The position numbers and the translations under genes are program-made. The notes beneath the pieces are model-generated. The model was not told the origin of the DNA and did no database searches. It worked only from the letters and a program-made list of their open reading frames with translations. Positions 8,201 to 15,879 of a stretch of 64,000 nucleotides of DNA are shown in pieces (position 1 is the stretch's first letter; every line of letters begins with the position of its first letter). The stretch is from Pseudomonas arsenicoxydans. Its GTDB lineage: Bacteria; Pseudomonadota; Gammaproteobacteria; Pseudomonadales; Pseudomonadaceae. The stretch lies in NCBI RefSeq assembly GCF_006438915.1, contig NZ_RCZE01000020.1, forward strand, positions 1 to 64,000, read 5' to 3'.

Positions 8201-9127
8201 CTGCTCGACCGCCCGCGCGTGGACGTGACCTTGCGTGTCTCCGGGTTCTTCCGTGATGCCTTCGCCAACCTGATCCGCCTGTTCGACGCCGCGGTGCAAG
8301 CGGTCGCGGCGCTGGATGAACCCGACGACCTCAACCCCTTGGCCGCCAAAGTGCGCGCCGAGCGTGAAACGCTGATGCAATCGGGTCTGGATGAAGACGC
8401 CGCGAGCCGTCAGGCTGGTTGGCGAATATTTGGTGCCAAACCCGGTGCGTATGGCGCCGGGGTGCAGGGCGCCATCGACGGGCGTCTGTGGCAAAGCCGT
8501 GACGACCTGGCCGAGGTTTACCTGAACTGGGGCGGCTATGCTTATGGCGGTTCCGACGAGGGCACCGCTGCCCGCGAACAATTCGCCCAACGCCTGAGTC
8601 AGGTGCAAGCGGTGCTGCAGAACCAGGACAATCGCGAGCACGACTTGCTCGATTCCAACGATTACTACCAGTTCCAGGGGGGCATGCTTGCTGCCGTGGA
8701 AAGCCTCAGCGGTGAAGCAGCGGCCAGTTACCACGGCGATCACAGTCAGCCGGATTTGCCGAAGATTCGTACCTTGAAGGAAGAACTGAACCGGGTGATC
8801 CGCTCCCGGGCGGCGAATCCAAAGTGGATCGACGGGGTCAAGCGTCACGGCTACAAAGGCGCGTTTGAACTGGCGGCGACGGTCGATAACCTGTTTGCGT
8901 TCGACGCCACCACGCAATTGATTGACGATCACCAGTACGCGTTGCTGGCCGACGCTTATTTGCTCGACCCGGCGACGCGCGAGTTCGTTCGCGAGCACAA
9001 TCCGCACGCTTTGCGCGACATGACCGAACGGATGCTCGAAGCGCAGCAGCGGGGTATGTGGAAGGCGCCGGGCGAATACCGCGAGGCGCTGGAAAACCTG
9101 TTGCTGGATATAGAAGAAGATTCATGA
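5279..9127 (+). CDS. cobN: Cobaltochelatase large subunit CobN
   Basis: A 1282-residue CobN/ChlH-family subunit that binds hydrogenobyrinic acid a,c-diamide and inserts Co2+ with ATPase help from the smaller subunits. Family stretches include HGVIHVGKHGNLEWLPGKGVGLS (near 540), FYSVDVRNLPTTTAW (near 890) and KPGAYGAGVQGAIDGRLW (near 1055). Residues about 795-833 (CGSGLAREYG to RASPLPQEP) are not CobN sequence: they are the translation of a complete REPIN that keeps the frame. It is encoded between cobW and the chlI/D gene, so the chelatase is complete in one unit. Confidence 0.95.
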   Translation: MHLLRTQPGGFVSDDNIADLGQTPAELVILCSGDSSLALLAEAAQQLPDDYPSVRLANPMQVQNHASVDLYVDEVLRHAKVILISLHGGIAYWRYGVERLVQLSERGVQLILVPGDDRPDPELSDLSTVEACDRDRLWQFLRQGGMGNALDFFRCLATRWLDRDYAWAEPQVLPRTAIYHPQKSPAELSDWQADWQADQPVAAVLFYRSHLQAANTAFIDVFCLRLQAAGLNPLPIAVASLKEPGCLTVVEDWLDEVEAGVILNTTGFAQSSPEAPHLRPFSRNIPVIQAICAQDNEPGWRASEQGLGPRDLAMHIALPELDGRIISRPISFKDLAWRSERSQSDVVCYRPQPERMDFVAELARRWIDLARVPNGEKRIALILANYPTRDGRIGNGVGLDTPAAALNILRALHQEGYPLPAELPDSGTALIQQLLGGVSNDLDTLDQRPCHQSLALEDYQRMFDALPEANREAVLERWGTPENDPMYRGERMMIAGLRLGLTFVGIQPARGYQVDPSAVYHDPDLVPPHGYLAFYFWLRNTYGAHGVIHVGKHGNLEWLPGKGVGLSENCWPDALLGPLPNIYPFIVNDPGEGAQAKRRTQAVIIDHLMPPLTRAETYGPLRNLELLADEYYEAQLLDPRRARELQRDILQLVRDTHIDRELQLDEKLDSDADAAIWLPRLDTYLCDLKESQIRDGLHIFGESPTGRLRIDTLLALLRIPRGDGRGAQSSLLRALAKAFELGFDPLDCALADPWNGPRPIELQTVSDEVWRTAGDTRERLELFATQLIQLTLNEPCGSGLAREYGISATEMLAGTTPSRASPLPQEPVWSDVNSIIENLREVVAPRLDACGPAEMRGLLDALNGRFVPAGPSGAPSRGRLDVLPTGRNFYSVDVRNLPTTTAWRIGFQSANLILERHLQDHGDHLRQLGLSVWGTATMRTGGDDIAQAMALMGVRPVWATGSQRVDDFEILPLSLLDRPRVDVTLRVSGFFRDAFANLIRLFDAAVQAVAALDEPDDLNPLAAKVRAERETLMQSGLDEDAASRQAGWRIFGAKPGAYGAGVQGAIDGRLWQSRDDLAEVYLNWGGYAYGGSDEGTAAREQFAQRLSQVQAVLQNQDNREHDLLDSNDYYQFQGGMLAAVESLSGEAAASYHGDHSQPDLPKIRTLKEELNRVIRSRAANPKWIDGVKRHGYKGAFELAATVDNLFAFDATTQLIDDHQYALLADAYLLDPATREFVREHNPHALRDMTERMLEAQQRGMWKAPGEYREALENLLLDIEEDS
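7664..7752. repeat. REPIN inserted in frame inside cobN
   Basis: Two perfect inverted REPs, at 7664..7687 and 7729..7752, lie wholly inside the cobN reading frame. The intervening bases are also open. The insertion adds roughly 30-38 residues between the ATQLIQLTLN and SIIENLREVV segments, without a stop. Confidence 0.93.
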
Positions 9128-9207
9128 GGGCATGATCGCTCCCACAGGTATGAGGTTTGCCTGTGAATTGCACTGATGCACTTACCGACCATGACTGAGT
9201 ATTGAAG

Positions 9208-10206
9208 ATGACCGACACCCCGCATTTCCCCTTATCCGCCGTGGTCGGCGCCGACGACTTGAAGCTTGCTCTGTACCTGACCGCCATCGATCCGAAAATC
9301 GGCGGCGTGCTGATCGAAGGCCCGCGCGGCATGGCCAAATCCACCTTGGCCCGGGGCCTCGCGGACCTGCTGGCCAGCGGTCAATTCGTCACCTTGCCGC
9401 TGGGCGCCACCGAAGAACGACTGGTCGGCACCCTCGACCTCGATGCCGCACTGAGCGACGGTCGCGCGCAATTCTCACCCGGCGTCCTGGCCAAGGCTGA
9501 CGGCGGCGTGCTCTATGTCGATGAAGTCAACCTGCTGCCCGATCACCTTGTGGACCTGTTGCTCGACGTCGCTGCCAGCGGCACTAACCTGATCGAACGC
9601 GACGGTATTTCCCATCGGCATTCGGCGAAGTTTGTGCTGATCGGCACCATGAACCCGGAAGAGGGCGAGTTGCGTCCACAATTGCTCGACCGCTTCGGCC
9701 TGAACGTCGCGCTCAGCGGTCACACAGCACCGACCGAACGAGGCCAGATCATCCGTCGGCGCCTGGATTTCGACAGCGATCCGCAGCGCTTTTGCGCGCA
9801 GTGGGAACACCAGCAGCAGTCGCTGCGCGAACAGTGCGAGAAGGCCCGTAGCGTGCTGGCGAGTATCCCCCTCGACGATCAGGCTTTGGCACTGATCACC
9901 GAGCGCTGCTTTGCCGCCGGCGTCGATGGCTTGCGTGCTGACCTGGTCTGGTTACGCGCCGCTCGCGCCCATGCTGCATGGCGCGGTGCAAACACGATCA
10001 GCGAGGATGATATCGACGCCGTTGCCGAGTTCGCCTTGCGCCATCGCCGCCGCGAGCAATCACCGCCAGCGCCGCAGCATAGTCAGTCGCCATCCCCACA
10101 AAATTCCGCCCCGAGCGAAGGCCAGGGCCAATGGGGTGAAATGCCCGCCCAGTCGCTGCCGGTCGGCGCTCGCCGTGAAGTGCCGAGCTGGCCAAAAAAG
10201 CCCTAG
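9208..10206 (+). CDS. chlI: Chelatase AAA+ ATPase subunit, ChlI/BchI type (0-frame product)
   Basis: A 332-residue AAA+ ATPase of the Mg-chelatase ChlI family, which drives cobalt insertion by CobN in bacteria lacking CobS/CobT. Walker A is GPRGMAKST (about residues 33-41), Walker B is VLYVDEVNLL (about 100-109), and the sensor region is GTMNPEEGELRPQLLDRFG. A proline/serine-rich tail ends at the TAG 10204-10206. ATG 9208 gives MTDTPHFPLS. Immediately before the stop lies AAAAAAG in the correct frame for -1 slippage, so part of translation should continue into the VWA region (see 10200-10871). Confidence 0.93.
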   Translation: MTDTPHFPLSAVVGADDLKLALYLTAIDPKIGGVLIEGPRGMAKSTLARGLADLLASGQFVTLPLGATEERLVGTLDLDAALSDGRAQFSPGVLAKADGGVLYVDEVNLLPDHLVDLLLDVAASGTNLIERDGISHRHSAKFVLIGTMNPEEGELRPQLLDRFGLNVALSGHTAPTERGQIIRRRLDFDSDPQRFCAQWEHQQQSLREQCEKARSVLASIPLDDQALALITERCFAAGVDGLRADLVWLRAARAHAAWRGANTISEDDIDAVAEFALRHRRREQSPPAPQHSQSPSPQNSAPSEGQGQWGEMPAQSLPVGARREVPSWPKKP

Positions 10207-10241
10207 GCATTCGCCCTCGATCTGACGCGGGGGCGAATGCC
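10194..10241 (+). promoter_or_regulatory. -1 programmed ribosomal frameshift signal (A AAA AAG plus stem)
   Basis: The heptamer A_AAA_AAG occupies 10194-10200 with AAA and AAG as 0-frame codons. After a 5-base spacer comes a perfect 11-bp stem: GGCATTCGCCC (10206-10216) pairs with GGGCGAATGCC (10231-10241). The 0-frame stop TAG is in the spacer. Heptamer, phase, spacing and stem all match the dnaX-type signal. No strong Shine-Dalgarno-like stimulator is evident upstream. Confidence 0.88.
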
Positions 10242-10871
10242 AGACCCCGCGCCGGACGGCTGGACAACGGCAAGCAAGGCAAGCGTCACGCCGCTCGCAG
10301 CGGCTCGATCAACTGGCCCGGCACCTTGCTCAACGGCCGGCCTCGTCAGCGCAGTGATGTGCTATTCCATCTGCGCACGCGCTCTGCCCACGAACTGTGG
10401 CTGGTGATCGTCGATGCCTCCGCCTCGACCCGCCGTCATCAGGCGTTGAGCGATGCCAAAGGTTTACTGGCGCAGCTATTCGACGATGCCTACCGCCAGC
10501 GTGCGCGATTGGCGCTAATGACGGCCAGCGGCAACGTGCCGAAATGGCAGGTGCAAGGCTTGAAAGCGTCCAGCGGTTTGCGGACCTGGCTGGATGGATT
10601 GGGCGCAAGCGGTGGCACGCCGGTGTTGGCGGCGCTGGGTGAGGCGGGGCGATGGTTGGCGGCTCGACAGAAGCGCTTTCCGGCGGAGCAGCAGCGTGTG
10701 TTGTTGCTGACCGATGGTCGGTTGAAGGAGTGGTCGAGTCTGCCGGTTCTGGACTGTCCCGGGCTGCTGATAGATATCGAACGCGGGCCGATTCGATTGG
10801 GGCGGGCGAAGCAGATGGCCGCAGAGTTACAAGCGGATTATCGGCACATTGATGAGCTGGTTTCTGGTTGA
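10200..10871 (+). CDS. chlD: ChlD-like VWA domain, expressed as -1 frameshift fusion with ChlI
   Basis: The -1 frame continues from codon 10200 for 223 residues, giving a 554-residue fusion with the preceding ATPase. It opens with a Gly/Arg-rich linker, then GSINWPGTLLNGRPRQRSD, then a von Willebrand A domain with MIDAS motif DASAS (in VIVDASASTRRH), a GGTP threonine and LLTDGR. This is the architecture of the medium chelatase subunit ChlD: ATPase-like, linker, VWA. There is no convincing independent start: the frame is closed by TGA at 10176 and no ATG or ribosome site lies before the linker. Frameshifting is therefore the simplest way to express it. Confidence 0.85.
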   Translation, partial: ALGIRPRSDAGANARPRAGRLDNGKQGKRHAARSGSINWPGTLLNGRPRQRSDVLFHLRTRSAHELWLVIVDASASTRRHQALSDAKGLLAQLFDDAYRQRARLALMTASGNVPKWQVQGLKASSGLRTWLDGLGASGGTPVLAALGEAGRWLAARQKRFPAEQQRVLLLTDGRLKEWSSLPVLDCPGLLIDIERGPIRLGRAKQMAAELQADYRHIDELVSG

Positions 10872-10896
10872 ATTATTGGTTGCCTGTGCTGACCCC

Positions 10897-10969
10897 TTCG
10901 CGAGCAAGCCCGCTCCCACAGTAGATCTTCAGTGATCACAAAACCTGAGGGAGCGAGCTTGCTCGCGAT
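10897..10969. repeat. REP pair after chlI/D, second copy degenerate
   Basis: A full REP at 10897..10920 and a variant inverse copy at 10946..10969 (core GAGCTTGCTCGCGAT). They lie between convergent genes. Confidence 0.85.
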
Positions 10970-10989
10970 GGGCGCAACTCGGTCTACGT

Positions 10990-12213
10990 TTATTTACCCA
11001 TCGCATGACGGTATTGCCGAGTACGCCTGCCAATGTACAACTGGTCGAGAATCAACGCCCACACCGCTGACACCTGTGGACGAGGCTTGCGCCCGCGGCT
11101 CAATCGATGCAGCTGGAACTTCACCACCGCCATGGTCGCCAATGCGGCCAAGGGTTTGCGTTTCCACAGAATCGGCGGCAGTTGCGGATGGCTGTTGCGA
11201 CCTTCGCGCCAGTGTTTGACCAACTGCGGTTCAACCGCCAGCGCCGTGCCGATGCCGGCCATGGCGATGCCGCTGTCGAGCACCTGTTCGACGATGGCCA
11301 GGCGCCGAATGCCGCCCGTCACCATCACCGGCATGCTTGCGACGCTGGCGAGTTCACCGGCCATTTCCAGAAAGTAGGCTTCCCGAGCCAATGTGCGGCC
11401 GTCGCGGGCTTCGCCTTGCATGGCCGGGGCTTCATAGCTGCCGCCGGAGAGTTCGAGCAGGTCGATGTGTTGCTCGTTGAGCCACTGAATCACCTGGCGA
11501 GCATCGTCGGCGTCAAAACCACCACGCTGGAAGTCGGCGGAGTTGAGTTTCACCGCCACGCAAAACTGCGGCGAGACGGCACTGCGAACGGCGCTGACGA
11601 CTTCCAGTAACAAACGCGCGCGGTTCTCCAGTGATCCGCCCCAACCGTCGGTGCGGCGATTGGTCAACGGCGACAGGAACTGGCTGATCAGGTAACCGTG
11701 GGCCGCATGAATCTGCACGCCGGTGAAGCCGGCCTTTTCCGCTAGGGCCGCGCTGGTGGCGAAGCGGGTGATCACCTCGGCGATATTGGCCTCGGACATC
11801 GGTTTCGGCTCGGCGAACATCTTCGAAAACCCTCCGAGGTCCAGCGCCACGGCCGACGGCGCCCAGGCTTGTTGACCGAGGTTTGCCATGGTCTGGCGAC
11901 CGGGATGATTGAGCTGCATCCAGAACTGCCCACCACCGGATCGGCCAATAGTCGCCCACTGACGAAAGCGTTCCAGATCGCGTTCGTCTTCCAGCACCAC
12001 GCCGCCGGGGCCGGTCATGGCGCGGCGATCGATCATCACATTGCCGGTCAGCAACAGGCCCGCTTCGCCCTCGGCCCAGGCCTGATACAGCTGAAACAAT
12101 GCGCCTGACGGTGCTTGCCCGGTGTCGGCGAGATTTTCTTCCATGGCGGCTTTGGCAATACGATTGCCAACGGTCTGGCCGTTGGGCAGATTCAACGCTT
12201 GGAAGGGCGACAT
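10990..12213 (-). CDS. NADH:flavin oxidoreductase, Old Yellow Enzyme family
   Basis: A 407-residue FMN-dependent TIM-barrel ene-reductase. Recognisable parts are the N-terminal GNRIAKAAMEENLAD, QLNHPGRQ (about 100-107), the substrate/hydride region FTGVQIHAAHGYLISQFLSP with the paired His-Gly-Tyr motif, NRRTDGWGGSLENRARLLLEVV, and VMVTGGIRR near the FMN phosphate site. The last 70 residues extend past the barrel. It is divergent from a MerR-type regulator, with a palindrome in the 77-base gap, so it is probably the regulator's target. The physiological substrate is unknown. Confidence 0.92.
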   Translation of the reverse strand: MSPFQALNLPNGQTVGNRIAKAAMEENLADTGQAPSGALFQLYQAWAEGEAGLLLTGNVMIDRRAMTGPGGVVLEDERDLERFRQWATIGRSGGGQFWMQLNHPGRQTMANLGQQAWAPSAVALDLGGFSKMFAEPKPMSEANIAEVITRFATSAALAEKAGFTGVQIHAAHGYLISQFLSPLTNRRTDGWGGSLENRARLLLEVVSAVRSAVSPQFCVAVKLNSADFQRGGFDADDARQVIQWLNEQHIDLLELSGGSYEAPAMQGEARDGRTLAREAYFLEMAGELASVASMPVMVTGGIRRLAIVEQVLDSGIAMAGIGTALAVEPQLVKHWREGRNSHPQLPPILWKRKPLAALATMAVVKFQLHRLSRGRKPRPQVSAVWALILDQLYIGRRTRQYRHAMGK

Positions 12214-12249
12214 GCTTGACTCCTCATCAGGAAAGAGCAGAGGCTAAGT

Positions 12250-12265
12250 TTAAAGTTAACTTTAA
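12250..12265. promoter_or_regulatory. MerR-type operator palindrome
   Basis: TTAAAGTTAACTTTAA is a perfect 16-bp palindrome in the gap between the oxidoreductase and merR. Its centre resembles the AAGTTAACTT core of SoxR-type operators. It lies 26 bases before the regulator start and 37 bases before the oxidoreductase start. Confidence 0.7.
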
Positions 12266-12290
12266 TGTCAAGCAGGCAAATGAGGCCGAG

Positions 12291-12701
12291 ATGAAGATTG
12301 GTGAATTGGCGCAGTTGAGCGGGTTGAATGCATCGCGCATTCGGTTTTACGAGTCTCAGGGTTTGATTCGTCAGGTAGAGCGTTCGGCCAACGGCTACCG
12401 GCGCTATCCCGCACAAGTCCTGCAAACGCTGATGATCATTCAGTGTGCGCAGCAAGCCGGGTTCAGCCTCGAAGAGCTCAAGTCGTTGTTACCGGACACG
12501 GTGACGGGCGAGTTCAAGCACGAAGAATTGTTGGCGGGTCTGGTGCGCAAGGTCGAGCAGATTGAAGCAATGCAACTTCACCTGGCGCAGAGCAAAGCGA
12601 AGTTGCTGGGAGTGATTGAAGGCATTCAGGCGCGACCCGAAGGGATAGCCTGTGAGGCGAATGCCGAGCGGGTGATGGCGTCGCTCAAGCATCAGTTCTG
12701 A
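12291..12701 (+). CDS. MerR-family transcriptional regulator
   Basis: A 136-residue regulator. The N-terminal winged helix MKIGELAQLSGLNASRIRFYESQGLI is the MerR DNA-binding signature, with RSANGYRRYP as the wing. Residues about 75-120 form the dimerisation coiled coil (VEQIEAMQLHLAQSKAKLLGVIEGI). There is a single Cys near the C-terminus (IACEAN), so a metal-thiolate sensor is not obvious. ATG 12291 was chosen as the canonical MerR start. Its 3' end overlaps the convergent DUF2790 gene by 10 bases. Confidence 0.92.
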   Translation: MKIGELAQLSGLNASRIRFYESQGLIRQVERSANGYRRYPAQVLQTLMIIQCAQQAGFSLEELKSLLPDTVTGEFKHEELLAGLVRKVEQIEAMQLHLAQSKAKLLGVIEGIQARPEGIACEANAERVMASLKHQF

Positions 12702-12949
12702 TCGATGCACGAATCACCGAACGCCTGATAGCGCAGGACGTGAGTGGCGCCCATCGTGTCGACGTAGGTCATCTCCCGTGGACCGATGCCGCAATAATCG
12801 CCGCTGGTGATGTTGACGACCTTGGCAATGTTCAGCGATTTCGAATAGCGGTAGTCCTCGACGTTCGAATGGCTGGCGGTGGCGACAGACGCGGCGGCTG
12901 CGGTGCCGCTCAGGGTAATCAGAAACAGCGCGGACAGGAGACTTTTCAT
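12692..12949 (-). CDS. DUF2790 family small secreted protein
   Basis: An 85-residue protein with a clear Sec signal peptide (MKSLLSALFLITLSGTAAAA, cleavage after about residue 19). The mature part is 65 residues with two cysteines (DYCGIG and DSCIDQN) that probably form a disulfide in the periplasm. The pattern, VVNITSGDYCGIGPREMTYVDTMG, matches the DUF2790 family common in Pseudomonas. Function is unknown. Confidence 0.85.
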   Translation of the reverse strand: MKSLLSALFLITLSGTAAAASVATASHSNVEDYRYSKSLNIAKVVNITSGDYCGIGPREMTYVDTMGATHVLRYQAFGDSCIDQN

Positions 12950-13352
12950 GGCGGGGCTCTCGTGGTGGCTACTGAACGATTTCAGTGGCAGTACGACGAG
13001 CCCCGTCAGGGTTTATTCCAGGCTCAGGGGAAAGTTTTTTTGCGTTCGCATGCACGCAGGCCATGATGTACTTTTGCGTGTTGCAGCATCGCTGCCTACA
13101 AATCTTGAAATGATTTCGATTGTAGGATTTGTCGATTTCGCCTGTACGATTCAAGTCCTTTTGTCTTTCAGGACTTGCATGAACACCCTCTTGGAGCCTC
13201 CCGGTTATCCTTCCTCATCGCGCCAATGCGCGCGCTTGAAACACCCGGTCTTTCGTCATTCAAAACACCTTGTCATTGCAACCCCACGGCCTCTGCGCCG
13301 CGCCTTGCCGTGCCCGGCATTCTGAATTCACTGAAGAGATCGAGACGTTTTT
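12950..13352. other. Intergenic region upstream of TerC-type gene
   Basis: A 403-base divergent gap with no convincing gene. It holds an imperfect palindrome CTACAAATC...GATTGTAG near 13097-13126 and a 7-bp hairpin CAAGTCC/GGACTTG (13152-13177). A yybP-ykoY manganese riboswitch was sought, because TerC-family genes often have one, but its conserved core is not seen. Confidence 0.6.
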
Positions 13353-14912
13353 ATGGAATGGTTAGCTGACCCCACCGCCTGGCTGGGCTTGTTGACGTTG
13401 ATCGTGCTGGAGCTGGTGCTCGGCATCGACAACCTGGTGTTTATCGCCATCCTTGCGGACAAACTGCCGCCCGAGCAGCGCGACCGTGCGCGAATCATTG
13501 GTTTGTCGTTGGCGCTGATCATGCGCCTGGGCCTGCTGGCGAGTATTTCGTGGCTGGTCACCTTGACGCAGCCGCTGATCGAGGTGTTCGACAAGAGCTT
13601 CTCCGGCCGCGACCTGATCATGTTGTTCGGTGGTGTGTTCCTGTTGTTCAAGGCCACCATGGAATTGCACGAGCGACTCGAAGGTCATGTCGGCCAGCGC
13701 TCTGCCAACGCCGCGTACGCGATGTTCTGGCCGATCGTGGCGCAGATTGTGGTGCTCGACGCGGTGTTCTCCCTCGACGCAGTGATTACCGCTGTGGGCA
13801 TGGTTGATGAACTGGCGGTAATGATGATCGCGGTGATCATCTCCATCGGCCTGATGATCGTTGCCAGCAAGCCGTTGACCCGTTTCGTCAACGCGCACCC
13901 GACCGTGATCATGCTCTGTCTGGGCTTCTTGATGATGATCGGCTTTGCGTTGACGGCCGAAGGCTTGGGTTTCCACATTCCGAAAGGTTATCTGTATGCG
14001 GCCATCGGTTTCTCGATCCTGATCGAAGTGTTCAACCAGATTGCCCGCGCTCGCCGCAAGAAGTCCCTGCAGGGACTGCGGCCAATACGTGAGCGCACGG
14101 CCCATGCGGTGCTGCGTTTGCTTGGCGGTCGCAGCATGGCGGCGGAGGAAGTCGGCGAGGAGGTTGCTGACCTGCTGGACAATGGCGAAGCACCGGGCGA
14201 AGCACTGTTCGACCGCCGTGAGCGGGTGATGATCAGCGGCGTGCTGCAACTGGCCGAGCGGCCGATCCGCACGTTGATGACCGTGCGTGCCGACGTTGAT
14301 TACATCGACCTGGCCGATGATGCGCAGACCATTCGTACACGGCTGATGCATTCGTCCTACTCGCGCTTGCCGTTGATCCGTGACGGCGCGGTGGACGAGC
14401 CGCTGGGCTTCGTGCACAAGAAAGAGTTGCTGAAAGAATTCCTGGCCGGCAACGAACCGGATCTGGAGCAGTTGGCGCGCAAGACCGTTAACTTGCTGGA
14501 CAGCTACTCGATCCTCAATGCGCTGGAACAGATGCGCCAGGCCTCGACGCACATTGCGTTCGTGGTCAATGAATTCGGTGACTTTGTGGGTGTGTTGACC
14601 ATGACCGATATTCTCGAATCGATTGCCGGCGAATTGCCCGACGCCAGCGAAATCGAAGGCCCGGATGTGGTGGAGGAGCAAGGTGGGTTTTTGGTCAACG
14701 GCGCGTTGAACCTGACGCGGGTTCGGCAGCGGACCGGTTTTGTGGCTGAGCCAACCGAGGACTATCAGACCCTGGCCGGGTTGGTGGTTAGCCTGCTGGA
14801 TCGATTGCCGGCGATCGGCGACAGCCTGGAGTGGCAGGGCTGGCGAACGACAGTCGTGGCGGTTGAAGAGCGGCGGGTGACACGGGTGCTGCTGGTGTGT
14901 GTCGACCGCTAA
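13353..14912 (+). CDS. TerC-family membrane protein with CBS and CorC/HlyC domains (YegH/YoaE type)
   Basis: A 519-residue protein. Residues 1-235 are a seven-helix TerC domain with the acidic intramembrane motifs LELVLGIDNLVFI and VVLDAVFSLDAVITAVGM. A pair of CBS domains follows (about 290-410), then a CorC_HlyC transporter-associated domain (about 425-515). TerC proteins are linked to Mn2+ export or metal loading of secreted enzymes; the CBS pair suggests nucleotide control. Substrate is not known for this subfamily. ATG 13353 follows the ribosome-site-like GAAGAGATCGAGA. The gene is monocistronic. Confidence 0.92.
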   Translation: MEWLADPTAWLGLLTLIVLELVLGIDNLVFIAILADKLPPEQRDRARIIGLSLALIMRLGLLASISWLVTLTQPLIEVFDKSFSGRDLIMLFGGVFLLFKATMELHERLEGHVGQRSANAAYAMFWPIVAQIVVLDAVFSLDAVITAVGMVDELAVMMIAVIISIGLMIVASKPLTRFVNAHPTVIMLCLGFLMMIGFALTAEGLGFHIPKGYLYAAIGFSILIEVFNQIARARRKKSLQGLRPIRERTAHAVLRLLGGRSMAAEEVGEEVADLLDNGEAPGEALFDRRERVMISGVLQLAERPIRTLMTVRADVDYIDLADDAQTIRTRLMHSSYSRLPLIRDGAVDEPLGFVHKKELLKEFLAGNEPDLEQLARKTVNLLDSYSILNALEQMRQASTHIAFVVNEFGDFVGVLTMTDILESIAGELPDASEIEGPDVVEEQGGFLVNGALNLTRVRQRTGFVAEPTEDYQTLAGLVVSLLDRLPAIGDSLEWQGWRTTVVAVEERRVTRVLLVCVDR

Positions 14913-14935
14913 TTTTTTCCGGGAATCAGGGCCTC

Positions 14936-15010
14936 TTCGCGAGTAGGCTCGCTCCCACACGGGTCTTGTGAATACTGGAGATCCAATGTGGAAGCGAGCT
15001 TGCTAGCGAT
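14936..15010. repeat. Degenerate REP pair
   Basis: Inverse variant REPs at 14936..14959 (GAGTAGGCTCGCTCCCACA) and 14987..15010 (GAGCTTGCTAGCGAT), between convergent genes. Confidence 0.75.
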
Positions 15011-15042
15011 AGCGCCCAGCCAGGCACCATCACTGCCATGGC

Positions 15043-15486
15043 CTAACACCCACCACGACAACTCAACCGCTCAAAGGCCCGAGGCACTGTACACAACCTT
15101 CGCAACGTCTGGCGCAGCCACGCCAGATCGTGACTCGGTTTATGCGGCACGTATCGCGGCCTGAGCCTGCCAATATGTTTGGTGAAATACTCCTCCAGCG
15201 TCTCTCGGGTGCCAATGCCCTTGAGCTTCTTCCGCAATTTTCCGTCCTTGAAGAACAACACAGTCGGCGTGCCGGTAACATTCGGGTGTCGGGGAGATTC
15301 ACCGGTGTTCAACACATAAATATTCGCCTGATGACGATAGCGCTGGGCAACTTCGCGAAAGACCGGTTCTGCCCATTCACAGGCCGGGCAGTGTTCATTG
15401 CCGAAATACAGGATAACCGGTCGCCATGTTTTCAATGCCTTGCGGTAGACCGGGGCCAGCGATTCCAGGGGGCTTGTCGAGCTCAT
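15043..15486 (-). CDS. Thioredoxin-fold protein with CPAC active site
   Basis: A 147-residue cytoplasmic protein without signal peptide. The thioredoxin fold spans about residues 20-105, with active-site CPAC in YFGNEHCPACEWAEPVF and the cis-proline in NVTGTPTVLFFKDG. A basic tail of about 40 residues contains two more cysteines (RRLCT, SCRGGC), unusual for a plain thioredoxin. ATG 15486 has a good AAGGAG site; the upstream start at 15513 does not. No redox partner is adjacent. The disulfide-reductase role is inferred from the fold. Confidence 0.85.
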   Translation of the reverse strand: MSSTSPLESLAPVYRKALKTWRPVILYFGNEHCPACEWAEPVFREVAQRYRHQANIYVLNTGESPRHPNVTGTPTVLFFKDGKLRKKLKGIGTRETLEEYFTKHIGRLRPRYVPHKPSHDLAWLRQTLRRLCTVPRAFERLSCRGGC

Positions 15487-15555
15487 TGAACAACTCCTTT
15501 TCACAACGACCATCGAGGTTTGTCGACGTTAAAGGAGGGAGAGGGGGCGGGTCTA

Positions 15556-15571
15556 CTGTCAGAAATTACAG
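15556..15571. promoter_or_regulatory. LexA-like box, CTGT-N8-ACAG
   Basis: CTGTCAGAAATTACAG fits the gammaproteobacterial LexA consensus in both half-sites and spacing. It lies 70 bases upstream of the thioredoxin-like gene and 309 bases before the broken antitoxin gene. The central eight bases are less AT-alternating than strong SOS boxes, so this is only a candidate. Confidence 0.4.
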
Positions 15572-15879
15572 GTGGCCTTTTCTTACGCTGTAAACGATGC
15601 GGCCTACCGTATCGCAAGATCGAACTGACAGGAAGTACGGAAATCTGGAAGTGAGTTGCGTGTTACTTTTTTATTACTCCGTCAATGTCGACGGGTATTG
15701 GACTGAAAAGGGATGGGCTGAAGTCGATGAGTGAAAACCTGGAGCACACAATCAGCGCGAAAAGTCATAGGCAGCATCCTGCTCAGGATGAACATGGCCT
15801 ATATGCCGAAAGGATTGAGGCAGATACGCTTTGGAGTGCTATTTTTGGCACTTCTAAAAGCACTCTGAGGAACGAGTTC

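Noticed and set aside
10194..10206. Treating the chlI/chlD break as a sequencing error or pseudogene
   Set aside because: A random indel would not come with a phased A AAA AAG heptamer, a 5-base spacer and a perfect 11-bp stem, and both frames keep full domain sequence.
12950..13352. yybP-ykoY (manganese) riboswitch before the TerC-type gene
   Set aside because: Expected for some TerC genes, but the conserved core and paired elements could not be found; only a simple hairpin is present.
15685..15879. Separate gene upstream of the antitoxin (MSTGIGLKRDGL...)
   Set aside because: The frame continues into the antitoxin only by chance; the part before ATG 15880 shows no family pattern and contains the operator-like repeat.
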